From: Candidatus Binataceae bacterium
Lineage (GTDB): Bacteria > Desulfobacterota > Binatia > Binatales > Binataceae
Reading direction: 5' to 3'
DNA: 64,000 bases
Assembly (NCBI GenBank): GCA_035294265.1
Contig: DATGLK010000018.1
Location: 1-64,000, forward strand
This document shows positions 29,332 through 36,771 of this stretch, in pieces. Under the pieces are notes generated by a model, which made no database searches, was not told the origin of the DNA, and worked only from the letters and a program-made list of their open reading frames with translations. Within the stretch, counting starts at the first letter, position 1. Each line of letters opens with the position of its first letter. Both the position numbers and the translations under genes were made by a program.

Positions 29332-29498
29332 TCGGATGGCCGGCGGCCCAGCTCCGAGCATGTGCGGCCAGGTTTTGTCGTGGGTCCAGCAGCTAGGAGC
29401 TAGTCAGGGGGGTTTGTACCAAAAGAAGCATAGCCAGCAAACGGCACGCGAATTGCGGTGAATGCAGAACGTGGAGCTCAACGGAGGTTCGAGGTTCA

Positions 29499-29806
29499 AT
29501 GAAGCGTCTGTTAACGGTAGCATCGGTTTCGCTTCTGCTGTTGGGCTTGCTACTGTCCCCGCGCTTTGGGCGCAGAGCGGCAAACAGATCTTCAACTCGA
29601 CTAACAACAACCCGCAGGTCGGTCACGCCGTGGCGCTAGCCAATCCTTCCGAGCATCCGGGCAACACCATGGAAGAGTTTGGAGGAGAGGTGCAATGGCC
29701 CGGTACGCTGGCTAACTTCGTGGCCGAAAAAATTTCCGAAGCCAAAGCCAAGGGAATGGACACGCGCGAGGCCGAAGTACAGGAGCGCTTGGCGGTCAAC
29801 TGGTAG
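29499..29806 (+). pseudogene. Small secreted protein, frame broken by apparent loss of one G in the signal peptide
   Basis: ATG 29499, preceded by GGAGG and GAGG, encodes MKRLLTVASVSLLLLG, a good signal-peptide start, but that frame ends at a stop after 46 residues. The protein body lies in another frame: ATVPALWAQSGKQIFNSTNN through to AVNW ending at 29806. Adding one G to the GGG at 29543-29545 joins them into MKRLLTVASVSLLLLGLATV followed by PALWAQ, an intact signal peptide with an A-L-W-A cleavage site. So the gene is probably a 102-residue secreted protein disrupted by a real one-base deletion or a sequencing error. A frame from ATG 29462 spans the body but gives no plausible N-terminus. 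Mature part about 76 residues, hydrophilic, no family recognised. Confidence 0.6.
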
Positions 29807-29995
29807 CGGATGGGAAAGAATCTCAACGCTGCCCAGCATTTCGATACAGCTTTGTGCTCGCTGGGCATTTAGCCCAATGTTTAGGGAGAAAACGTAGGCG
29901 AGACGACCGCCGCGCATCAACCAATGCCCGGACGAAAAACGATACCGGGAGAGAGCTCATCACAACCCTCGCACTAATCGGGACGGATTTTCTAA

Positions 29996-30034
29996 AAGCA
30001 ATGATGCCGATGAAAAACGCCGGCATCATTGCTT
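29996..30034. terminator. 14-bp perfect stem hairpin
   Basis: AAGCAATGATGCCG pairs with CGGCATCATTGCTT across an 11-nt loop. On the minus strand the stem is followed by TTAGAAAA, on the plus strand by only GAATCG. It sits 189 bp after the small secreted gene. It could terminate plus-strand transcription or act as an RNA structural element; the weak U-tract leaves function open. Confidence 0.45.
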
Positions 30035-30155
30035 GAATCGAACGGGTATTTACCCAGTGGTCCGCTATCGTTGTCGGGTGAGAAAGGCGGGTGCCCACGG
30101 GGGCGTGTGCATGTAGCCGACTTTACCAAACTGGCCCGGTGTCACACCACCACAA

Positions 30156-30176
30156 AACCAGTATCATGTGCTGGTT
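30156..30176 (+). terminator. Hairpin with U-rich tail 56 bp before DUF2848
   Basis: AACCAG-TATCATGTG-CTGGTT is a 6-bp stem followed by GTTTT. The layout resembles a weak intrinsic terminator or attenuator in the leader of the next gene. Confidence 0.28.
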
Positions 30177-30232
30177 GTTTTCCCTACGCGTATTGCTTGG
30201 GCAGAGCGCCTGCCACCGAAAGGATCTATCTT

Positions 30233-30940
30233 ATGAGGCCACAGCGCGACGACTTTGCACTTGAATTCACCGCGGTGACGGCGGCCGGTGAGAGTCCGAT
30301 GCGGGCTCGGATCGAGAGTTTGGTGATCGCGGGTTGGACCGGACGCGATCTCCATGCAGTTACTCGACATATCGAAGAGCTGGCTCGGATGGGTGTCGCG
30401 CCTCCCACGACCACCCCGATCTTCTATCGCGCCGCCACTCGATTATTGACTAGCGCGGCGGAAATCCAGGTGGTGGGACGCGACTCTAGCGGGGAAGTTG
30501 AACCGGTGTTGGTAGCGGTGGGCGATCGCTTATGGGTAGGCGTAGGTTCCGACCACACCGACCGCAAATTGGAGACGGTGGGCGTCACAGTGGCCAAACA
30601 ACTTTGCGCCAAGCCGCTAGGCGCGCAACTATGGGCCTTTGACGAAATCGAGTCGCATTGGGACAAGCTGATCATCCGCTGCTTTGCGCTGCTTGAAGGT
30701 CGCCGCCGGCTATATCAGCAGGGCACGCTCTCAAGCTTGCGCCCGGCGCGTGAGCTGATAGCTCTTTACCGGGGCGACGAAGGCCTACTGCCGGCGGGTT
30801 ACGTAATGTTTTGCGGCACGGTGGCGGTGGAAGGGGAGATCGCCTTCGCCGACGCCTACGAGCTTGAGCTGGAGGACCCGGTGCGCAGACGCAGCCTCAG
30901 TCATCGTTACCAGGTTCAGTCGCTGCCAGTGGCGGGATAA
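30233..30940 (+). CDS. DUF2848 family protein
   Basis: A 235-residue protein matching DUF2848: LVIAGWTGRDLHAVTRHIEE, GVAPPTTTPIFYR, VGRDSSGEVEPVLV, LWVGVGSDHTDRKLE and VAKQLCAKPLGAQLWAFDEI are its conserved blocks. The GSDHTDR segment suggests a possible metal or substrate site. Family members occur beside amidase, hydrolase and catabolic genes, but no reaction has been firmly assigned to my knowledge. ATG 30233 with AGGA upstream is preferred over the longer frame. A MoaD/ThiS-like gene follows 31 bp later on the same strand, so they may be co-transcribed. Confidence 0.82.
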   Translation: MRPQRDDFALEFTAVTAAGESPMRARIESLVIAGWTGRDLHAVTRHIEELARMGVAPPTTTPIFYRAATRLLTSAAEIQVVGRDSSGEVEPVLVAVGDRLWVGVGSDHTDRKLETVGVTVAKQLCAKPLGAQLWAFDEIESHWDKLIIRCFALLEGRRRLYQQGTLSSLRPARELIALYRGDEGLLPAGYVMFCGTVAVEGEIAFADAYELELEDPVRRRSLSHRYQVQSLPVAG

Positions 30941-30971
30941 GCTGAAAAAATAGTATGGATAGAGGTGAACG

Positions 30972-31238
30972 ATGGCCACAGTGTTCATCCCGGCATTACT
31001 GCGCAATTATACCGGGGGGCGGGAAAGCGTCACGGCGGTAGGGCGCACGCTCGGCCAGATCATCAAGGACCTGGATAGGCAGTTTCCCGGCCTGGCCAGC
31101 AAGCTGGTGGAAGCGGACCACTTGAAGCAGTCGCTGGCGGCCTCAGTCGATGGCGAGCTGGCGGTGGCGGGATTGTTCGAGGCCGTGGAAGAGCAAAGTG
31201 AAATTCACTTTCTACCCGCGATTTCCGGAGGCTCATAG
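30972..31238 (+). CDS. MoaD/ThiS-like ubiquitin-fold sulfur-carrier protein
   Basis: An 88-residue beta-grasp protein. The N-terminal strand ATVFIPALLRNYTGG, helix TLGQIIKDLDRQFPGLASKL and the C-terminal FLPAISGGS match the MoaD/ThiS/CysO family. These proteins are activated at a C-terminal Gly-Gly as thiocarboxylate for sulfur transfer. Here a Ser follows GG, so activation would need removal of that residue, as happens with some CysO-like carriers. GAGGTGA lies before the ATG. No MoeB/ThiF-type activating gene is adjacent. Sulfur donor for a cofactor or amino acid is the family expectation. Confidence 0.82.
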   Translation: MATVFIPALLRNYTGGRESVTAVGRTLGQIIKDLDRQFPGLASKLVEADHLKQSLAASVDGELAVAGLFEAVEEQSEIHFLPAISGGS

Positions 31239-31972
31239 GCTAGCCACTGCTTCACCGTTTTTTCTTTTTCCAGGCTGGTGGGGTTGCTCATTCTACCCGC
31301 GGAGACGAGGGAGGACGGTGGATTACGCCGAAGCTGCGACGGTTGAACACCGCCATGCTTGGGTGGGAATTGTTGACCCCGTACACTGCTTTCAGGATGA
31401 GGCAGGACTGGCGCAACCAAGCTTACTCTTGGCGCGAAATTGGGACTTGGAGTCGAGACCCAACGTGCCAGCGTCAGCCTTGTGCGGGAGTTTCATAAAG
31501 CAGCTTGAGGAAGGCAGCCAGCTTTCAGGGTAGGCTGGTTTAAGCCGCGGGTCGATCTTGCCCGGGCCGAGTTATTCAGCACCTGGCAAAACGCATCGGG
31601 GCTGGGGCGCAACAATGGGTTCGGCTGAGGTGCTTCACGAAGGCTTAAATCGGCACCGCTTTGGCTCGCCCTGAGCTGCTCAACTATGCGAAACACTTGG
31701 CATTCGGTGCCTGATGACACGGAGTTGGTAGGGCTTGACAGGCCCAGGCTGCACGGTGGAAACGCCGTGAGTTGCGCTTCGCGCCGAGGGCAAGAGAAAT
31801 CGTTGCCCTCCCAAGCCATTTGCCGGAGTATAGACTTCGGTCGGCTGGGATTTGCCCCCCTTTTCCCGGCGGCCAGAGGGGTCGGTCGGGGAAACTTGAC
31901 CGACTCCTTGCCTCTTACCCCGGTGGCGACGAGCGGCGCATTGCCGCGCCCCTGGGCGCGGCCACGGCCAGC
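31239..31972. other. 734-bp gap with a cluster of small stem-loops
   Basis: No convincing gene. Between 31731 and 31810 four consecutive small inverted repeats occur: GGGC/GCCC, CACGG/CCGTG (31752-31769), GCGC/GCGC (31774-31784) and an 8-bp perfect GAGGGCAA/TTGCCCTC (31786-31810). They could be an untranslated structured RNA. The region lies between convergent genes, so any RNA would be a 3' element or independent transcript. Confidence 0.35.
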
Positions 31973-32290
31973 TTACATGCGGTCGCGGCTGCCGCCGCCG
32001 CCCGACCAGCGTTCGCCCCCGCCCCCGCCGCCTCCGCCTGCGGTACGGGCTTGCGCCTCATTGACCCGGATTGCGCGCCCCTTGAGATCGCGGCCGTTGA
32101 ATTTCTTGATCGCCGCTTCCGCCCCCTCGTCAGTGGCCATTTCGACAAAACCGAAGCCCCGCGAGCGGTTGGTTTCGCGGTCTACGATCACCTGGGAGTT
32201 CTCGACTTTTCCGGCTTCCCCGAACAAGTCGCGCAGATCCTGATCGGTCACAGCCCACGCCAGGTTCCCAACATACAATCGACGTCCCAT
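31973..32290 (-). CDS. RRM-domain RNA-binding protein with Gly-rich tail
   Basis: A 105-residue single RNA recognition motif. RNP2 is LYVGNLAW at residues 5-12 and RNP1 is RGFGFVEM near 44-51; conserved helix AAIKKFNGRDLKG follows. After residue 85 comes a Gly-rich tail (GGGGGGGGERWSGGGG). Bacterial RRM proteins of this type (Rbp, common in cyanobacteria and proteobacteria) bind single-stranded RNA and are often cold-induced. AAGGAG lies 6 nt before the ATG. A TATAAG at 32391-32399 (reverse) about 100 bp upstream is a candidate -10, leaving an untranslated leader that could regulate cold expression. Confidence 0.88.
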   Translation of the reverse strand: MGRRLYVGNLAWAVTDQDLRDLFGEAGKVENSQVIVDRETNRSRGFGFVEMATDEGAEAAIKKFNGRDLKGRAIRVNEAQARTAGGGGGGGGERWSGGGGSRDRM

Positions 32291-33163
32291 TCACTTCTCC
32301 TTGCTGCGGTACCCGCCCTTCCCCCTGTGCCTGCTGCCTTCTCGTCCGGCTCACAGGTCAGTAGCAGCGCAGTACCCGCGCTAACGCGAATCTTATAGCA
32401 CCGACTGATCGGGATGGGTAGCGGGAATATAGGTCCAATCCGGCTCGGCCACCGTTCGCCATTCACACTTCGCGCGTTCCGGCTGACCGCCCAAAATCAA
32501 TCTCCCTGCCCGCTCTCACCTCCTCCTGACTGCCGCCCCAGACTCCCATCGCGGCGTGTGCAGCCAAACCATGGGCCGAGGCCACGCGTGCTCTCCCATC
32601 TTCTGGCCAGGCTGAAAACCCTGTCCGCCAGCAACTTTCACCCAGTCCGTCGTTTAATCCGTACGCCTGGGTAACATCTTGTTTGGTTTTCCGCCTGGTT
32701 GGGTGGCACAGCGGACAAAGCTCCCGGCGCAATCACGCTGTTCTGTTACGCTGGTCACTGTTAAAGCATCAGAGCAAGAGCGACGATGTCTGACATGGCA
32801 ATGAAAAACAGAGCGAACCCTTTTGCTCGCGACTGCGTCGGTGACGACAATAAGGGCGCAGCGATCTCCCAGCCAATTTCAACTTCTCACCAGTTGCGCT
32901 TGCGCACGAGATGACTACCGGCCAATAGTTTTTACTAACTGAGCGGTAGCAAAACCTATTTTCCAGGCAGGATGGCGACGATTATGCAGCGGTCCGATTA
33001 CCGGTCCACACACACGGCTCGCGGTCGCGCGCTTGCATCGAGCCAAGTCAATCCAATAGATATGAACTTTTAGGTTTTTTGCTTGTAAAGCATGGTTGCT
33101 CTGGATAGATTCAATAACTATCCGGACACTAATATGGCCTTTTAGACAAGGAGTGTCACCCTA
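32291..33163. other. 873-bp gap between RRM gene and coiled-coil protein gene
   Basis: No family-level gene seen. A 42-codon frame MSDMAMKNRANPFARD... at 32786-32914 opens with an ATG and a weak AAGAG upstream; I rate it doubtful. The right end is AT-richer and carries the candidate promoter of the next gene (33084-33114). The left end holds the leader of the RRM gene. Confidence 0.45.
33084..33123 (+). promoter_or_regulatory. Candidate sigma70 promoter overlapping an inverted repeat
   Basis: TTGTAA (33084-33089) and TAGATT (33107-33112) are separated by 17 bp. The -10 lies inside GGATAG-ATTCAATAA-CTATCC (33103-33123), a perfect 6-bp inverted repeat with a 9-nt spacer, a good place for a repressor. 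It is 40 bp upstream of the gene at 33164. Confidence 0.38.
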
Positions 33164-33556
33164 ATGCCACGACGCAGCACCAGCGGATTGGGCTCAGCCT
33201 TCCAACAAGTACAGCAACAGGCGCGCGAGTTGCTGACCACTTTGCATCAAGAAATTCGCGCCAAGGAGATGGAGCTCAACCGGCTGAAGGAAGAAGAGGT
33301 TCAACTCAGCCGACTTACCGGGCGAGTCGTCGAAACCGGCTCTTCGTCACGCCTGGCGCGCAATGGCCGCTCGGGTCGAATCAACTGGCGTGCGGTGCTT
33401 GAGCAACTTCCCAAGCAGTTCAAAGCCTCCGATATACGCGGTGTGCGCGGCCTGCGCGACAAGCGCCCCTCGGAGATCTTTGCCGCGATTACGCGCTGGA
33501 TCGAGGCCGGCATGGTTAAACGCAAGTCGCGCGGACTCTACGAGCGCACCGCTTGA
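33164..33556 (+). CDS. Small coiled-coil protein with C-terminal winged-helix-like segment
   Basis: A 130-residue basic protein. Residues about 15-50 form a heptad-rich coiled coil (QEIRAKEMELNRLKEEEVQL). After a Ser/Arg-rich linker, WRAVLEQLPKQFKASDIRGV through EIFAAITRWIEAGMVKRKSR has the helix-helix-strand pattern of a winged-helix DNA- or RNA-binding module. No named family recognised. GGAG upstream and the adjoining inverted repeat suggest tight control, possibly autoregulation. It could be a small regulator; DNA binding is inferred only from basic charge and fold pattern. mtnA follows 91 bp later. Confidence 0.65.
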   Translation: MPRRSTSGLGSAFQQVQQQARELLTTLHQEIRAKEMELNRLKEEEVQLSRLTGRVVETGSSSRLARNGRSGRINWRAVLEQLPKQFKASDIRGVRGLRDKRPSEIFAAITRWIEAGMVKRKSRGLYERTA

Positions 33557-33647
33557 GCGGCCGCGTCGGTCTATTTCGGTTGCGAGCCGTTATCCCTGAG
33601 CATCAAGCCTTCCCTGACAACGGCGTCATGGCCGATTAATTTAATCG

Positions 33648-34730
33648 ATGGCGATAAAGACCCTTCGATGGAGTGGCGAGCGCGTACTTCTGCTCGATCA
33701 ACGGCTGTTGCCCGAGCGTGAAGTATACCGCGAATACAGCGATTACCGCGGTGTGGCGCGTGCAATCGCGACCATGGTCGTACGCGGCGCCCCTGCTATT
33801 GGGGTGGCGGCAGCGATGGGCGTGGCCTTGGGGCTGCGTGGCTACAGCGGAAGCCAAGCGCCAGCGCGTTTCGCCACCGTCAGCCGGGTGCTGATGGCTA
33901 CTCGCCCCACTGCGGTTAATTTGGCGTGGGCGGTGGCCCGAATGGGCGCTTTGGTGGAAGCCAGCCGCGCGCTGAGCTCGGCTGCGCTGTTTCGTCGCCT
34001 GCGCCAGGAGTCGCTAGCGATCTATCGCGAGGATATCGCCGCCAACCGCGCCTTGGGCCGGTTGGGGGCCGATCTTATTACGGCCAACCCGGCTCGCATC
34101 CTGACCCACTGCAACGCCGGCGCGCTGGCCACCGCCGGTTACGGTACTGCACTGGGAATCGTACGCGCTCTGCGCGAGGCGGGACGAGCGGTTAGTGTGT
34201 TCGCCGATGAAACCCGCCCTTTTCTTCAGGGGGCGCGCTTGACCGCCTGGGAGTTGCGCCAGGATCGGATTGCTGTCACGGTCCTGGCCGATAACATGGC
34301 CGGTCTGTTGATGGCCCGCGATATGGTCGATTGCGTGATCGTGGGGACCGACCGAGTTGCGGCCAACGGTGACGTTGCCAATAAAATCGGCACCTATCCG
34401 CTGGCCGTGCTGGCCCGTCGCCATCAAGTGCCGTTTTACGTGGCCGCTCCGCTGTCATCGATCGATCTGAACTGCCCCAGCGGGGCTCATATTCCTATCG
34501 AAGAGCGCGCCGCAGCCGAACTAGCCACCTTCATGGGGCGAACGATTGTGCCGGCCGGCGCCCGGGTATTCAATCCCGCTTTCGATGTCACGCCGGCTGC
34601 CTTGGTCACCGCCATCGTCACCGAGCGCGGGGTAGCGCGTTCGCCTTACAGGCGGTCGCTGCTCGCCCTCAAGACCGACCAAATGTCCGCCAGCACGCCG
34701 GCAAAAGCGCCGCGCTCAGTGGCCCAATAG
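33648..34730 (+). CDS. mtnA: S-methyl-5-thioribose-1-phosphate isomerase
   Basis: A 360-residue MtnA of the methionine salvage pathway, converting 5-methylthioribose-1-phosphate to the ribulose form. IATMVVRGAPAIGVAAAMGV near residue 41, TAVNLAWAVARM, the catalytic Cys in ILTHCNAGALAT, DETRPFLQG and the catalytic Asp in VIVGTDRVAANGDVANKIGT are the diagnostic blocks of this eIF2B-like family. C-terminal residues after about 330 are a loose tail. Other mtn genes are absent from the window, so either a partial salvage route operates or the rest is elsewhere. ATG 33648 gives the family-like N-terminus AIKTLRW. Confidence 0.93.
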   Translation: MAIKTLRWSGERVLLLDQRLLPEREVYREYSDYRGVARAIATMVVRGAPAIGVAAAMGVALGLRGYSGSQAPARFATVSRVLMATRPTAVNLAWAVARMGALVEASRALSSAALFRRLRQESLAIYREDIAANRALGRLGADLITANPARILTHCNAGALATAGYGTALGIVRALREAGRAVSVFADETRPFLQGARLTAWELRQDRIAVTVLADNMAGLLMARDMVDCVIVGTDRVAANGDVANKIGTYPLAVLARRHQVPFYVAAPLSSIDLNCPSGAHIPIEERAAAELATFMGRTIVPAGARVFNPAFDVTPAALVTAIVTERGVARSPYRRSLLALKTDQMSASTPAKAPRSVAQ

Positions 34731-34920
34731 CGTGGCCCGATCGCGAGCGTGACGGTTAGTGGTTTGTTCCGTCCAATGCCTGCCAAACCCGAACCGGTTC
34801 ACTGGTACAGGTAGCTCAGGACTGGAATTGGCCGAACTAGACATCCTCTCACAGGCGATTTCTCTTTTGGACTATTGCTAAGCGATGCAGAGCTGCAAAT
34901 TATTGGTGGGCGATCGCACG

Positions 34921-35838
34921 CTAAGGTCCGACCCGCGCGTAGGCCACCAGACAATCCATCCAGCGCGCAGCGTCGGGCTGGCGCAGATAGTAAGCCTTAA
35001 GCCAACGCCCGATAATCCCCCGCGGTCGCATCCGCTTGCCGCGCCGTAGTGGGCCGAGCAGCGCGGCCAGAGGCGCCGGCAGCGGTGGTTCGCGATCAAG
35101 CCGCTTCTCCAAAAGCAAAGGCTTGAAGCCCCCCAGTTCTAGACATCGTAGCAGGCTGGTGGGCCCGAAGTAGGCGATGTGAGCGGGCGGTACGAACCAC
35201 ACATTGCCAGGAGCGTTATTCTCGGCACCTACACCCTCGAAGTTCGGGGTGGACACCGTCAATAGACCGTCGGGCGCGAGCAGCGGAACGAGCCGGCGCA
35301 GCATTGCCGGCGGATCGGGCAGATGCTCGAGCACCTCGTACATCACCACGCATTGGTAGCGCCGACCGGCGGCTTCGATCTGTTCCAATGAACTGTAGAG
35401 CTGACAACCTACGCGCTGCGCGCATACTGCCCTCATCGGCGCTCCAATCTCCAAACCCTCGACCTGGTAACCCGCTGTGCGGGCCATTGAGAGGAAATGA
35501 CCCGAGGCGCAGCCGATTTCCAAAAGCGTGCGCGGTGGTGGCGCAAAGGCTGCAAGCTGGCGCAGCCGCTCGGCGAACATTTTGGTCATTATCGCCGGCG
35601 CCAATTCGGCATAGTCGCTGGGATAGCCGTGGGCGGTGCCGCCGCTCCAATAGGCGTCATCCTGATAAATAGTGTTCAGATCGAGACCGGGAGGCAGCAC
35701 GGCGAAGCTGTAGCCGCAGGCGGGGCAGCGCACGATCGCAAACCCTTCGCGTTCCATCCGATACGCGGTCGCCCAGCCGCATAAAACGCATGGGGGCCAG
35801 GGCGTAGTCGGCGACGGCGGAGGGGTCAAACTGGGCAT
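34921..35838 (-). CDS. Zinc-ribbon plus class I methyltransferase protein
   Basis: A 305-residue protein with an N-terminal two-Cys-pair ribbon (CVLCGW at 17-22 and CPACGYSF at 38-45), then a SAM-dependent methyltransferase core: LLEIGCASGHFLSMARTAGY (motif I), VEGLEI, YQCVVMYEVLEHLPDPPAML and GLLTVSTPNFEG. This combination is typical of methyltransferases that act with sugar-nucleotide or surface-polysaccharide genes. It is the last gene of the minus-strand block. A Pro-rich start (SLTPPPSPTTPWPP) precedes the ribbon and may be unstructured. Substrate not determinable. Confidence 0.8.
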   Translation of the reverse strand: MPSLTPPPSPTTPWPPCVLCGWATAYRMEREGFAIVRCPACGYSFAVLPPGLDLNTIYQDDAYWSGGTAHGYPSDYAELAPAIMTKMFAERLRQLAAFAPPPRTLLEIGCASGHFLSMARTAGYQVEGLEIGAPMRAVCAQRVGCQLYSSLEQIEAAGRRYQCVVMYEVLEHLPDPPAMLRRLVPLLAPDGLLTVSTPNFEGVGAENNAPGNVWFVPPAHIAYFGPTSLLRCLELGGFKPLLLEKRLDREPPLPAPLAALLGPLRRGKRMRPRGIIGRWLKAYYLRQPDAARWMDCLVAYARVGP

Positions 35839-35901
35839 CGGCGAACGTGCCGGGGGCAGGCTAACATCGCCAATTCATAATCGGCGGGGTCTAAGTCCTG
35901 G

Positions 35902-36333
35902 TCAAGAGGGGGCCAGCCTGCGCCGGCGCTGCTCACTCCACCATCGTTGCAGCCGTCGGATCATAACCCGCGACAAGGGTTGGCTGAGCTCTGAAAATCC
36001 TGGCGCTGCTGTGGTGTCAAGGGCTTCCACTGCTCCCTCCAGCATGCTGTTAGGTGTATTGCAGATCGGCTGCAGTTCGATACGCAACTGCTCCAAGCGC
36101 TGGGGGCGTTCGCTGTAAGGCACCAGCTCGAAGGTAAAGCCCAGCGGATGATGTTGGCTGATGCAGGGCCGCAGGCCCCAGAAATGGCTGAGCAGATGGG
36201 CCTGGATGTCATCGCTTTGCCCGAGGTAGATCCACTGCTCGGCGAAAATTCCGTAGATCCCCGAGCTGGATGGGGTGTGGGCGCGGATTGAAACCAGCGA
36301 CCAGGGATAACTGTCTGGATTGAGCACGGGCAT
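35902..36333 (-). CDS. Degenerate GIY-YIG-like domain protein
   Basis: A 143-residue protein whose residues 24-52 read SGIYGIFAEQWIYLGQSDDI then QAHLLSHF, matching GIY...YIG-S-NI--RL--H. The second motif is YLG and the catalytic Arg is Ala (DIQAHL), although the metal-ligand Glu region (EQLRIELQPICN) looks kept. Active endonuclease function is therefore doubtful. The C-terminal third is Arg-rich (IRRLQRWWSEQRRRRLAPS), suited to nucleic-acid binding. It sits between a Rieske ferredoxin and a methyltransferase on the same strand, gaps of 109 and 63 bp. Alternative: a repurposed GIY-YIG binder. Confidence 0.6.
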   Translation of the reverse strand: MPVLNPDSYPWSLVSIRAHTPSSSGIYGIFAEQWIYLGQSDDIQAHLLSHFWGLRPCISQHHPLGFTFELVPYSERPQRLEQLRIELQPICNTPNSMLEGAVEALDTTAAPGFSELSQPLSRVMIRRLQRWWSEQRRRRLAPS

Positions 36334-36442
36334 CGAAAAACGCCTTGTGCCGATGTCGATAAATTGTAGGCTGCGGCGCTGGCGCTGGCCAGAGGGGCGC
36401 TTAGCTCATCCGTGAACCCCCAAAGGCTTCCTGGGAAGAGTC

Positions 36443-36748
36443 CTATACTTCGACCAGAATGTCGCCGTTTTCAATCTTAACGGGAAAAATGGTGAGCTTT
36501 TTGTTCGGGTCGCGGGTATAGCAGCCGGTAGTTAACTCGAAAGTCCATCCATGCCATGGGCATTGCAGGCGAGTCCCGCGCAAATAACCGTCGGCCAGCG
36601 GTCCGCCCATGTGGTAACACCAGGCCTCAATCGCGTAGAAGTTACCCTCGACATTGAACAGCGCGATCTCCTGTTCGCCGACCTTGAACTGCTTGCCCTG
36701 CCCGACCGCAACGTCCTCGACTCGGGCCAATTTGACGAAGTTGCCCAC
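36443..36748 (-). CDS. Rieske [2Fe-2S] ferredoxin
   Basis: A 101-residue soluble Rieske protein: Cys-His in CYHMGGPLADG and Cys-His in CPWHGWTFEL supply the four cluster ligands. It resembles the ferredoxin component of dioxygenases or NirD-like small subunits and has no membrane anchor. Start GTG 36748 is chosen because AAAGGAG lies 5 nt upstream; the longer frame starting at TTG 36775 would overlap the argJ stop. Directly downstream of argJ. It could donate electrons to an oxygenase such as the one at 10.3 kb, but nothing links them apart from type. Confidence 0.85.
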   Translation of the reverse strand: MGNFVKLARVEDVAVGQGKQFKVGEQEIALFNVEGNFYAIEAWCYHMGGPLADGYLRGTRLQCPWHGWTFELTTGCYTRDPNKKLTIFPVKIENGDILVEV

Positions 36749-36771
36749 GCGCTCTCCTTTGGTTGACCAGC

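Larger units (their letters stand above)
29807..30232. other. Intergenic stretch with two hairpins
   Basis: No supported gene. It holds the long hairpin at 29996-30034 and a smaller one at 30156-30176 near the next gene; a longer in-frame extension of the DUF2848 gene to 30029 exists but has no family similarity. Confidence 0.5.

Noticed and set aside
29462-29498. ATG 29462 as start of the small secreted protein
   Set aside because: It gives an N-terminus with no signal peptide, whereas ATG 29499 has a better ribosome site and a signal peptide that joins the body after adding one base.
31243-31249. GCCACTG as part of a cobalamin riboswitch
   Set aside because: No conserved core (GCTGCC-like or GGGAA blocks) was found around it, and no B12 gene follows.
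31493-31819. 108-codon minus-strand frame in the gap
   Set aside because: No family pattern and odd composition; the stem-loops lie across it.
32463-32732. 89-codon minus-strand frame starting MRRELCPLCHP
   Set aside because: A CPLC start looks ribbon-like but no second Cys pair or family pattern follows.
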